DNA of 64,000 nt from positions 87,186,414 through 87,250,413 of the forward strand of contig CM048839.1 of assembly GCA_026545765.1 (NCBI GenBank). Direction: 5' to 3'. Origin of the DNA: Plantago major. Lineage: Eukaryota; Streptophyta; Magnoliopsida; Lamiales; Plantaginaceae. Both the position numbers and the translations under genes were made by a program. This document shows, one piece after another, positions 12,574 to 23,083 of the stretch (the stretch's first letter is position 1; each line of letters starts with the position of its first letter). Below the pieces are notes generated by a model. It did no database searches, was not told the origin of the DNA, and saw only the letters and a list, made by a program, of their open reading frames with translations.

Positions 12574-13654
12574 CACTACAAAAAATCTGGCCTATTGCGA
12601 CGGATAGATCCGTCGCTCACAAATATCTATCCGTCACCGGCGACGGATCGGGCGACGGATAGAAAATCCGTCACCGGAGTCATGGCGACGGATAACAATC
12701 CGTCGTCGATTCATGACGGATTTAGACGGATTGACCAATTTTTTTTTAAATTGATAATGTGGCGACGGATAGATTCTATCCGTCGCTCACAATGGACGGA
12801 TAGATCTATCCGCGCCCATTTCTATTTTTAAAATAAAATAAAATCCGTATTCAATTTTATATTCAGATATCGGATTAATTAAATATCAATTTGTATTCAG
12901 ATCTGAGATATTGATTTGTATTCAGATATCGATTAATTTGTATTAAACAGTGCGGTGGTGGTGGGAGGAGAAAGGTGGTGCGGTGGTGGCAGGGGTGGTG
13001 GTGGTGCGGTGGTGGTGGGAGGAGGAAGGTGGTGGTGGTGGCAGGGTGGTGGTGGTGGTGGAGGAGATGGTGGTGGTGGCAGGGTGGTGGTGCGGTGGTG
13101 GTGGGAGGAGAGAGGTGGTGGTGGTGGAGATGGTGGTGGTGCGGTGGTGGTGGGAGGAGAGAGGTGGTGGTGGGAGGAGAGAGGTGGTGGTGGTGGTGGT
13201 GGAGATGGTGGTGGTGCGGTGGTGGTGGGAGGAGAGAGGTGGTGGTGGTGGAGATGGTGGTGGAGGAGGTGGTGGTGGAGGATGGTGGTGGATGGTGGTG
13301 GTGGAGGAGAAAGGTGGTGGAAGGAGAAAGGTGGTGGTGGGAGGAGGAGGAGAGGAGAAATGGAGGAGAAGTGGTGGAGGAGATATATGGTTTTTTTTTT
13401 AGGCTTTTAGCGACGGATAGATCTATCCGTCGCTAACGTTTTTTTTTTCGGCTATAGCGACGGATAGATCTATCCGTCGCTAAATTTTTTTTTTTTTTTT
13501 TAAAATCTTGGTCAACGCTCTGTAGCGACGGATAAACTTATCCGTCGCTACAGAGCGACGGATAAGTTTTATCCATCGCCTGCTTACGATTCGCTCATAG
13601 GACGACGGATAAAATCAACGCCCTTTCCGTCCCGATGCTGTAATTCTTGTAGTG
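12574..13654. mobile_element. Short non-autonomous CACTA element, copy 2
   Basis: Ends CACTACAAAAAA and TTCTTGTAGTG with an exact 3-bp target duplication GGT at 12571-12573 and 13655-13657. It shares with copies 1 and 3 the GCGACGGATA inverted units near both ends, the AT-rich block starting AAAATAAAATCCGTATTC, and a G-rich GGT minisatellite, here longest of the three. No coding capacity. It splits the gag region of copia element A. Confidence 0.92.
12950..13385. repeat. G-rich GGT/GGA minisatellite in CACTA copy 2
   Basis: About 435 bp of degenerate GGTGGTGGT/GGAGGA units, nearly free of C on this strand. All three forward frames stay open, giving Gly/Val/Trp-rich artefact frames. No protein is called. 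Confidence 0.9.
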
Positions 13655-14727
13655 GGTCAAGAGTGAATTGGATCGTTATGAGAAAGAATTTCTGGAAGCA
13701 AAATCCAAAACCAGAATTCTAGAGGAAAGCAAAGAAACTCTTGAAAAAGAGGTTTCTGAGCTAACCAGAGTATCTGAGAACAAGAACGCTGAAATAGCCT
13801 TTCTGAAAGCTCAGATATCTGAGAATGAAAATTCTCACAAACTAGCCTTGGATGAACTTAATAAGAAAATGATGAAGCTGCTTTCTGAGAATGAAGAACT
13901 CAGAAAGAAAGAGCTATCCTTCAAATCTATGCAAAGGCTAGTGACACTCTCACTGAGGTTCAATCCTATCTGAGAGATCCCTCTGAGAAAGGTGGACTTG
14001 GTGAACAATCGAGTAATTCATCTCCTCTGAAGAAGAGTGATGAAAGGTTGACCTTTGTAAAAAGTTAACAGAATGGTTCTTCAACCACCTATAGCATTGG
14101 TCAGAAAGCTAGGGTAGTTGACAAAGGAAAAGGAGTAGCAACCCAGCCTTTGAAAGAACAACAAGTTCACAAGAAACTTGTGGATAAGGTTTCTGAAAAG
14201 AAACACAACCCCCAGACATGCAACCATCCACATTGCTACATTACTAGGAAAGGAAGAATTGCTGGAATAGGCAAATTCTCTACTGTACCATTTTATGAAA
14301 ATAAAGATGGTGCAGAAACTAGTAAGGCTTCTGAAGAACGTATTCAGAAAGCCAAAGGTGTTCGAAATGGCATTGGCTATCGTGCTATTGGAAAAGTTCT
14401 TCTACAACAATATAAGGAAGGACAAGAACAATGGCACAAGGCTGATATTGCACGTAGCAATAGACAGAAGTGGAAGAAATCTCAAGCCACTGAAAAACTA
14501 AATGCCAGAGCTAGAAGGAACACGCCGAAGGCTAAGTTTGTCAAAAGCAACCCGTAAACCTGTGGTCCAGAAAGCACCAAAAGGAACACCTAGAAACACC
14601 CCAAGAAGGAAGATTGAGATCAAAATTACTGATTTTATTGCATCTCCTTCTGATCAAGTTAGACAAAAACAAACTCCCAAGAAATTCACTAAAATGTGGA
14701 TTCCTACTGGAAGAATGTTTAGTCTAA

Positions 14728-17700
14728 GTGGTTCTATCTCTGAGGCAAGAAACTCCCGTTTCCTGTTTTGTGCAGAATGCCTCTTGGACTAAGGCTCAAT
14801 GGCTATTTGATAGTGGATGCGGAAAGCACATGACAGAAGACAAAACAAATCTGGTCAACTACAAAGCTTGCAACACTGGACCAGACATCAGATTTGCTGG
14901 AGGAGAATTAAATCCCTCTCTGGGATTTGGCAACGTCAAATTAGGATCATTAACAATCACTGACGTATTACATGTTAAAGGTTTGAAATATAATCTATTT
15001 AGCATGAGACAGTTTGCAGACAAGGGATTCACTGTGAAATTCAAAGCAAAGTATTGCAAACTTATAGACAATGAGTCAAAGCAGACAGTCTTGGTTGCTC
15101 GGCGGAAAGGTAGTCTTTATGTTACCGATTGGGCATCTGCCACAACTGAAGAATGTCTCATGGTGAGTCAATCAGGTCACACAGAAGAGCACTGGTTGTG
15201 GCACAAAAGAATGAGTCACTTGAACTTCAAAATTCTGAACAAACTTTCCAAGAAAGAGTTAGTGGTTGGTCTTCCCAAAACATCTTTCAGAAAGGATGGA
15301 ATCTGTTCTGCCTGTCAGATGGGGAAACAATCCAAAATCTCTTTCATGTCCAAAACCAGACACTCTAATGTTAGACCACTGCAACTATTACACATGGATC
15401 TTTTTGAATCATCTGTAACTAGTTATGCAGGAAAGAAGTATGGTCTGGTTGTTGTAGATGACTTCTCAAGATTCACTTGGGTTGTCTTTCTAAAGCACAA
15501 ATCTGATGCTAGGGTGGAGATACCAAACTTGCTGAATAAGCTTGAAGTCATGAAAAATGACAAAGTATCTCGAATCGTAATGACCATGGTACCGAAGTTT
15601 ATCAACCAAGACATAAAGGAGTTTTGTACCAAAGAAAGGTATACAACACCAACTTTCCTCAGAAGAACACCACAACAAAATGGTGTTGCGAAAGGAAAAA
15701 TAGAACCTTAAAGAAGCAAAGAAGGACAATGCTAATGACATCAAATAAGTGAAGTTTATTGGGTTGAAGTCAAACACAACATGCTACACTCAGAACAGAT
15801 GTTTGATAAACAAACACCATGACAAGACCCCATATGAACTCTTGGTTGGTAGACCCCCTAATATCAAACATCTGAAAGTGTTTGGTTGTAGATGTTTTGT
15901 CCTTAACAATGGAAAAGAGTATCTAAGAACATTTCAACCAAAGGCAGATGAAGGTGTGTTTCTTGGTTATTCTATGAATAGCAAATCATACAGAGTTTAC
16001 AACAAAAGAACAAAGAAGATTGAAGAATCAGTTCATGTTGTATTCTATGAAGGAAACAAGAAAACACCCCCTGATGATGAACTCTCAGAAAGGTTCAAGG
16101 AACTAATGATAAAGGATTCTGAAGAAGAACCCTCAGAAAGGAAAAACATCATTGTGGAAAGAGAGGATGACTCTGACGAAGAAAAGTATGAAATGCCTAG
16201 TAACAACCAGATGATTCTCAGACATGATGAAGAATTTCCTATGAGAATTCCAGAAATGGAAACTGAAGATGTTCATTAGAGAGCTAACTCTGGAAATGAC
16301 CTCTCTGATAGGCATGTCCCAGAAAGCTTTCACACTGAGCAAGTGTCAGACATTCACCGCCCTTCTGAAGTGCAAAATGTCACAGATACTGAAGAAGTAT
16401 CAAGTCATAATCATAGTGATTCACATTCAAATCACATAGATGTTGACCCTACTAGCCCTAAATCCATGATGAGATGAATCAAGGATCATCCTGCAAAAGA
16501 TGTGATTGGACCAATCAATCAATGTGTTAGGACTAGGAGAGCAATAGCTGAAAATGCTAATTCTCTCTTTGGATGTTTTATCTCAAACATTGAAGAAGCA
16601 TTAAGAGACCAAGACTGGATCTCAGCAATGCAAGAAGAGTTTGATCAGTTTGAAAGAAACAAAGTCTGGAAACTAGTTCCATTTGTAGAAGGAATATCTG
16701 TGATTGGAACTAAGTGGGTTTTCAGAAACAAGATGAATGAATCTGGTGAAATAACCAGAAACAAAGCAAGGTTGGTTGCCAAGGGATTCATCCCGACTGA
16801 AGGTTTAGATTTTGATGAGTCATATGCACCAGTTGCCAGATTGGATGCAATAAGACTCTTTCTGGCCTTTGCAGCTCATAAAGACTTTAAAGTTTATCAG
16901 ATGGATGTCAAGAGTGCATTCTTGAATGGTGAACTTGCTGAGGAAGTCTATGTTGAACAACAACCTGGCTTTGAAGTTTCCTCAGAAAGTAGAATGGTCT
17001 ATAAGCTACAGAAAGCTCTATATGGACTGAAACAGGCTCCAAGAGCATGGTATGACACTTTGGCCAAATATCTTCTGGAAAGTGGTTTCAAGAAAGGTGA
17101 AGTTGATAAAACTTTATTTACTTTAAATCATGATGGGAAACTACTCTTAGTTCAAGTATATGTTGATGACATTATATTTGGATCTAAGGACAAGCAACTT
17201 TGTGATGACTTTGCAAATCTCATGAAAAGTAAATTTGAGATGAGCATGATGGGAGAATTGAACTATTTTCTAGGATTGCAAGTCAAGCAACTCAATGATG
17301 GAATATTCATTAGTCAGACAAAGTATGCAAAAGACATGCTCACAAAGTTCAATCTTAAGCCTTCTGAAAAGAATGCTAAGATACCTATGAGCATAGGAAC
17401 CAAGATGACCTATACTAAATCAGATAAGAGTGTTGATGAACACAAGTATAGGAAATTGATAGGTTCACTACTATACCTTCTCGCAAGGCACGATATTCAA
17501 TATGCAGTTGGAGTGTGTGCTAGATTTCAAACAAATCCAATGCAATCACACTACAACACTGCTATGAAAATATTAAAGTATGTGAAAGGTACAGTAGATG
17601 TAGGGTTGTGGTATCCTAAAGAAAGTGGATTGAGTTTGGCTGGTTACTCATATGCTGATTATGTTGGATCAATGCTTGATAGGAAATGTACCTCAGGAAC

Positions 17701-18046
17701 TTGTCAGTTTCTGGGAACTAGACTTATCTCATGGTTTAGCAAGAAACAAAACTCAATTGCAACTTCTACCACGTTTGAATATATTCTTTGTCGTTGTTGT
17801 GCAACACAAATTCTGTGGATTCAACAACAACTCAGAGACTATGGACTCAATGAAGAGAAAACTCCCATTTTCTGTGATAACACAAGTGCTATTGCAATCA
17901 CACAGAACCCCAAGTTCCATGCCAGAACAAAGCACATTGATGTTAGACACCACTTCATCAGAGACCATGTTGAGAAAGGTAATATAGAGATACTCAAGAT
18001 TGGTACAGAAGACCAACTTGCAGATATCTTCACCAAGCCCTTACAA
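14728..18046 (+). other. pol region of copia element A
   Basis: Order of parts: protease near 14800-15100 (LFDSGCGKHMT), GAG-pre-integrase (WHKRMSHLNF) and integrase core near 15370-15710 (HMDLFESS; VVVDDFSRFTWVVFLK), integrase C-terminal part to about 16040 (FGCRCFVLN; GVFLGYS), then reverse transcriptase from about 16600 ([49 protein letters not shown]) and RNase H to 18046 ([30 protein letters not shown]). This is the copia arrangement. A CACTA element is inserted at the very end of RNase H. It is broken. Confidence 0.9.
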
Positions 18047-18059
18047 CACTACAAAAAAA

Positions 18060-18099
18060 CAGGGGTTTAGCGACGGAATTATCCGTCGCTAAACCCCTG
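18060..18099. repeat. 40-bp palindrome in the left CACTA end
   Basis: 18-bp perfect arms starting CAGGGGTTTAGCGACGGA around ATTA. It contains one pair of the subterminal units and sits 13 bases inside the left tip. Confidence 0.9.
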
Positions 18100-18101
18100 C
18101 C

Positions 18102-18380
18102 GATCCGTCGCTAAGGCCTTAGTGACGGCCTTAGCGACGGATAGACGCCCGTCTTAATGACGGGCGTCTCTAAGGCGAAATCTGTCGCTAATAGCCACGG
18201 AATTGGCGACGGATAGGGCGTTGACCCTCCGTCGCCATTAGAGACGGATAATTATCCGTCTCTAATCGAATTAGGGCTAGCACGCCCTAATTCGTTGTTT
18301 AGCGACGGATAATTATCCGTCGCTAAACAACGAATTAGGGCGTGCTAGCCCTAATTCGTAGTTTAGCGACGGATAAAATT
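18102..18380. repeat. Left subterminal repeat zone of the CACTA element
   Basis: A series of inverted GCGACGGATA/TATCCGTCGC and GAGACGGATA variants with linkers. These resemble the TNPA-binding subterminal arrays known in En/Spm. It includes the 92-bp palindrome at 18267-18358. Confidence 0.85.
18267..18358. repeat. 92-bp perfect palindrome
   Basis: Two 46-bp arms meet between 18312 and 18313 inside GGATAATTATCC. Each arm also contains its own smaller palindrome, GAATTAGGGC and GCCCTAATTC around six bases. No mismatch was seen by eye. It would fold into a cruciform, or a long hairpin if transcribed. Confidence 0.85.
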
Positions 18381-18574
18381 ATTTTATAATTTTCACCTGT
18401 TTTTTTCAACAAATATAATAGTGATATGTCACAAAGGAGAAATTGCATTAATTAACTACAACGATTCGTCCAAAAAACAAATTATCCAAAATAAAGTCTA
18501 CATATCCGAATATAAATCCAAATATCCAACAAAGTAAAAAGTAGCATAGTATCCAAAATATCACAACATCACTA

Positions 18575-20351
18575 AGACGAGGGGCCGGGGGTATTCTGGC
18601 TCATATACAAGTGGCAGAGCTCTTCCATCCTCTGATTCATACGAGCCTGCTCATCCCTGAGATTTTCAATCTCAGTCTGGAGAGGAGTCACTGCTTCATT
18701 CACCATCTGCTCGACCTGCCCCTATGTATAAACACCACCATGTCCCTGAGATTGTTGCTGGGACACGGAGAAGCTCTGCGTCAGTGTCTCGCCATAACTA
18801 CCAAAACCATAAACCCGACCCTTGTTGTCGGGTGGGTTGACCTGTAGAAAGATCCGGTCTTGTTCTTCCACGGACAACTCCTCACCCTCGAGCAGCCTCT
18901 CCGCAATGATCCGCTCCACCTCACTCTGTAATAGTCAAGTGCATACGAAATGAGCTACAATTTCATATTTAATTTATAATACACATGCATATACAACTGT
19001 AACACTTAGTAAATACACATACCGCAATAAGCTCGGACTTCTGGTCCACCCAAACGCCGTTCTTGAACTTCCCCATCTTCATTTGCTCTAGGCAAGTCTT
19101 GGGTTGGTTTAGGTTCAGCTAAAGAACATTATATATTGCAACAAGTAGTTAGTAAGTTGGTAGGAATGCAAACAAGTGGTAAATTGGTATAAATGAAAGC
19201 AATACACATGTGTACAAATCATGTTGTAATCAGAACACACATATATATACTTACCGACATCTGGCGATCGGATGACAACTCGTGACCAAGTGATGCTGGC
19301 GAGCCTTACCATCTCATGCTGCTCGGTCGGTTCACTGTTCTTGTAGGACTGATCCTCGGCGTGATTAAGTCTCCAATACTCATGCCACATAGCCCACTCT
19401 TCATCCCCAATATGCCTATCATGGCGGCTTTCCTTTGTCTCGGTATTTTTCATGTCACCACCATATGCCTATACAATCGAGCCTAAACTCTCGAAACAGC
19501 CACATCTGGGAATAAGGCCGATGAATGTAGTATTTTTTCTACATTCCAATTCCATTCAAAGTAAAAATTAATGCCCCAAGGTCACAATTTCAAGATAAAC
19601 AATGGTGACTAACATATCACCCAAGTAAGTGGCTAACATACCACACAAATTGTCCTAGAATTTACTAACACAATGGTGACTAACATATCACCCAAGTAAG
19701 TGGCTAACATACCACACAAATTGTCCCAGAATTTACTAACACAATGGTGACTAACATATCACCCAATTAAGTGGCTAACATACCACAACAAATTGTCGAA
19801 ATATAAAAGCTTACCCGAAGCTCATCAAAGTAGAAGTGCTTCGTCTCAGCCTTGAGTGTGCTCCACTTTTCGCCTCCCTGGCCCGGCAACTCCCTCCTAA
19901 GCTTGAATATCTCATGCAGGTCGTCTGAAGATTGCTGAGGCCACAACCTGCAGTTATGAATGACATATAGAAGAGTACATATATTTATTAGACAATTCAT
20001 GTGACATATATATAAACACTTATCTTAAGTTATGTTCTACAAATGTATATATAATACTTACTTCCTCCTGCCATTAGGGAACAACACCAACTTCCCCTCC
20101 CACGTAGCACCATCGACGATCTCGGTATATGGACACCCGTCAGGCGGGTACTGTCCTGGCCCATAACCACCACCAGACGTCCCCATGCTCGATCCACTAG
20201 GAGTCTGACTAACATGAGAGTAGCTGCCCGATCCACCAGGACTACTCTCAGCAGTCAGTGGTGAACCCTGGGTCCCACTAGAGCTGGGAATCTGGTAACT
20301 ACACTTTCTTTGCCGGGGCATCTGCAAAAAGCACATGACAAACACAAACAA
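18575..20351 (-). CDS. CACTA Ptta/En/Spm-type protein (Transposase_24-like), multi-exon
   Basis: Minus-strand pieces in order: an N-terminal exon near 20058-20351 starting MPRQRKCSYQIPSSSG, rich in Ser/Gly/Pro and followed by YTEIVDGATWEGKLVLFPNG; 19790-19950 (LRRELPGQGGEKWSTLKAE); 19255-19453 with RHDRHIGDEEWAMWHEYWR and EMVRLASITWSRVV; 19020-19110; and 18575-18925 with SEVERIIAERLLEGEEL and a C-terminal heptad-like helix (TEIENLRDEQARMNQRMEEL). Intron-like gaps, one with a 71-bp tandem repeat, separate them. The family accompanies CACTA elements and is thought to act like TNPA in binding element ends. Exact exon borders are uncertain and one in-frame TAG near 18720-18725 may mark a splice or a break. 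Confidence 0.7.
19601..19795. repeat. 71-bp tandem repeat, about 2.75 copies
   Basis: The unit beginning AATGGTGACTAACATATCAC recurs at 71-bp spacing (19601, 19672, 19743), with a few substitutions in the last copy. It lies in an intron-like gap of the minus-strand CACTA gene. Confidence 0.9.
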
Positions 20352-20418
20352 ATTCCTATGATATCATATATAACTTCTATGATCTCATGTATAATTCCTA
20401 TGATATTATATACAACTA

Positions 20419-20979
20419 TTATGATCTCATGTATAACTCCCTGGTGTCCATGAACTCTGGACCCGCAATATCATATACCATTTGCTCAACCCGTTCATGA
20501 TCATTATTAGCATCAGATGTAGAAGTATTTTGAGTACTTCCCATCACAGTTTCCTGTTTTCTTTTACGCTTCCCCAAATTCTCATAATCCATGAACGACT
20601 TGTATGTCTCACCATGAGAAGTCCATATGTCATACTCAGCTACAAACCCCTTATGTTTCAAGTGTTCCACTACCGTTTCTGGAGGTAAAAATTGCTTATT
20701 TCTACATTTATACTGGGTGCAAGGGCACTTCATCATCCCCCCACTCAAACAATTAGTCTGTGTCAGTGCAAATGTAACGAATGCATCAACTCCTTCCACA
20801 AAACTAGGTAAAACTCTGCCATTAACTATCCTTTGGTACATCCATGAACGATCGGTGTTCATTGGATGATTATATAACCTGACATGTTTGAATTGATTAG
20901 ATCGTATTTTTTCAACTCGATTCCCATTTTCCCATTTCTTGCATGTTATAAAGTTTTTGTCTCTTACCAAAATTCCCAT
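20419..20979 (-). CDS. CACTA transposase-associated domain (TNPD N-terminal type)
   Basis: Open frame of 186 codons matching the transposase-associated domain at the N-terminus of plant CACTA transposases: NTDRSWMYQRIVNGRVLPSF, GVDAFVTFALTQ, MKCPCTQYKCRNKQ, VVEHLKHKGFV and YDIWTSHGE, with the CxC...C metal-binding-like cysteines. A basic KRKRKQ patch may be a nuclear signal. The catalytic Tnp2 domain that should follow is absent; the sequence passes directly to the Transposase_24-like gene, so the two genes may be joined by the internal deletion that made this copy. Confidence 0.75.
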   Translation of the reverse strand: MGILVRDKNFITCKKWENGNRVEKIRSNQFKHVRLYNHPMNTDRSWMYQRIVNGRVLPSFVEGVDAFVTFALTQTNCLSGGMMKCPCTQYKCRNKQFLPPETVVEHLKHKGFVAEYDIWTSHGETYKSFMDYENLGKRKRKQETVMGSTQNTSTSDANNDHERVEQMVYDIAGPEFMDTRELYMRS

Positions 20980-21780
20980 TACAAATAAAGCATTCCAACC
21001 CTTTAATGCGAATTTATAAATTATAAATTACATGCATTTTACGAATGTAATCACCAAATTATATCAACACACTTCATTAATTAAATTCTCATAATTTATA
21101 ATCTAGTACATGTATAAATTTGTCAAATGAAACAATTGCAAATCTTAATTAACATACTTATCATACTTAAATCAAAACTACGACATACTTAACATTATAC
21201 TAATTAACAATTCAAATAATTTCACATCTCAAAGTTAATTAAACATACAATTACAATTGCTTAAATTAGTCTAAATTAACTAAATTTTCCAAATATGTCA
21301 AAAAGTTAGGGTTTCAAAACGAGGTACTAAATCTTCATAATTTTACTAAATATACACCAATATCAAATTAATTAAAAGTCCAACATACTTACAAACATAC
21401 TATACTAAAAATTCAAATTCACAATCAATATACATCAATTGCACATCTCAAAGGTAAAACATTACCTAATTACATCTAAACTAAGTACTATATACTCTCC
21501 ATTTACATTCAATTGCTCAAATTAGTCCAAAGTAACAAAATTCCCAAATATAAAAAATTAGGGTTTACCTTCGAATTCGGAGAAATGAGCGGATGGAATT
21601 TGAAATTGACGGCACAATTGACCTCCTTGATTCACGAGCTTCGAATGTACACGAAGAATGGACAAAATGGTTGAGATTTGGACCGGAATGGCTTTGGGCG
21701 AAATAAGGAGAAGAAAGGAAGAAGAATGAGGAAGAAGAGAAAATGGGGAAGAAGCTTTCTGCTTCCCGTAAAACACTTGA
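20980..21780 (-). promoter_or_regulatory. Upstream region of the CACTA genes
   Basis: AT-rich sequence upstream of the minus-strand genes, with a repeated theme (AATTCACAATC, AGGGTTT, CATCTCAAAG) and no coding signal. It should hold the promoter by position. A purine-rich stretch near 21690-21760 lies just inside the right subterminal repeats. Confidence 0.4.
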
Positions 21781-22075
21781 ACTCTAGCGACGGATAGCCT
21801 ATCCGTCGCTAGAGTTCCAGTTTTTTTTTAAAAAAATAATTATTTTCCCTTTTTTTTTTCTTGGTCAAAGGATCTAGCGACGGATAGATTATCCGTCGCT
21901 AGGTTTAACGACGGATAGTCGTATCCGTCGTTAACTAAAGACGGATAAGCCTATCCGTCGTTATGTTTAACGACGGATAGGCTTATCCGTCGTTAAACCT
22001 AGCGACGGAATTTATCCGTCGCTAGCTAGAGACGGATAGATTCCGTCGCTATTCTTCCGTGGCTATTAACAGGCT
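21781..22075. repeat. Right subterminal repeat zone of the CACTA element
   Basis: At least nine inverted GCGACGGATA/TATCCGTCGC or AACGACGGATA/TATCCGTCGTT units in about 300 bp. It is the counterpart of 18060-18380. Confidence 0.88.
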
Positions 22076-22089
22076 TTCTTGTAGTGCAA

Positions 22090-23083
22090 GAAAGCCGGTT
22101 CTTGACTTTGAGACACAATCTTGGATTAATGGAGTTGCCTAAGGACTGAAAAATTGTCCTGAATCTCTAAAGTCTGAGTAAGTGAGGTAGAAAAGAAGTA
22201 GGCCTCTGAGAACAGGTTCTCAGAAAGCCAAGTTGATAAGAGGTGATGCAAAGGTTTCTGAGTAGCAACACTCAGAAAGGCAAAATATTTCTGGAACGGG
22301 TATCCAGAAAGGCAAAGGTTGGTACACACTTAATAAGTAAATAAAACTAGAACTTACTTACTGAGAGTAGGTCAAATACATTCAAACAACTGAAGCTTTT
22401 GACACTTGAATTCAGAAAGCTATTTAGTCATAAAGAGAAATGGACACACAAAGCCCAAAAGGTATAAGTTCTGAAAGTCAAACATGTACAATGTCTTGTA
22501 TTTTTACTACTTTCATGATAAACAATATATAGATAAGGACATGACACTCAGAATGATAAGCTCAAACGATTAAGTGTTCCTACTCTTTACTAAGTGACAC
22601 AATGAATGTAGCATATTAAAAATCCATCAAGTCGGCACATTACCATTTGTTGATTGATATCATCACAAGATATTCAATATAAGCCCTTGATGAATAAACG
22701 TTCGACCTCAACGGTTGAGATTAAAACAAAGCAAGTAATGTCGGTTGAGAAATGCAGACATGGCCCACTACGCATTTAATGAAGTACAAAGGGCGTACCA
22801 CGCCTATGCAGATGCAAAGACACGCATTCATATTCAATTGTATGTATGTTGTATCCATGTACATTTTGTCTGCTATATATATAGGATTTGGACAAAAGAC
22901 AAACACTTTTACCAATTCCGAAATTTCAAACTTGCATCAAAACAACAAAATCTCTCAAGATTTCTGCAAAACCCCCTCTGCAAACTCTACTTCTTGTGCT
23001 TAGTCTTCTGAAAAGATAGACTAATCTCGATTAATTATGCAAAATTCATCTGAAAAACACTCATTCAAAACTCTATATAAGAG
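22090..23083. other. Spacer between pol and third ORF of copia element A
   Basis: A short tail of RNase H, then about 0.9 kb without clear coding sequence. The octamer TCAGAAAG occurs at 22220, 22272 and 22412. A TATATATATAGG stretch near 22874 could be an internal promoter or leader for the next region; this is speculative. Confidence 0.5.

Larger units (their letters stand above)
11710..14720 (+). other. gag region of copia element A
   Basis: Lysine- and glutamate-rich coding remnant with a zinc-knuckle-like CQKPGHFKRDC near 12178-12210 and a coiled-coil-rich stretch near 13660-13950, split by the CACTA element at 12574-13654. Downstream is a basic, Lys/Arg-rich linker before the protease. 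It is part of a broken fossil. Confidence 0.75.
18047..22086 (-). mobile_element. CACTA (En/Spm) element with partial gene content
   Basis: Ends CACTACAAAAAAACAGGGG and GGCTTTCTTGTAGTG with an exact 3-bp target duplication CAA at 18044-18046 and 22087-22089. Both subterminal zones carry dense inverted GCGACGGATA/TATCCGTCGC units. Genes lie on the minus strand: a transposase-associated (TNPD N-terminal type) exon and a Ptta/En/Spm (Transposase_24) gene. No catalytic Tnp2 domain is present, so this 4040-bp copy is a deletion derivative dependent on others. Clean ends and exact target copies suggest recent movement. It splits the RNase H end of copia element A. Confidence 0.93.

Noticed and set aside
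18060-22075. CRISPR-like pattern of repeats around GACGGATA
   Set aside because: Units are inverted, unevenly spaced and confined to CACTA ends in a plant genome; they are subterminal transposase-binding-type repeats.
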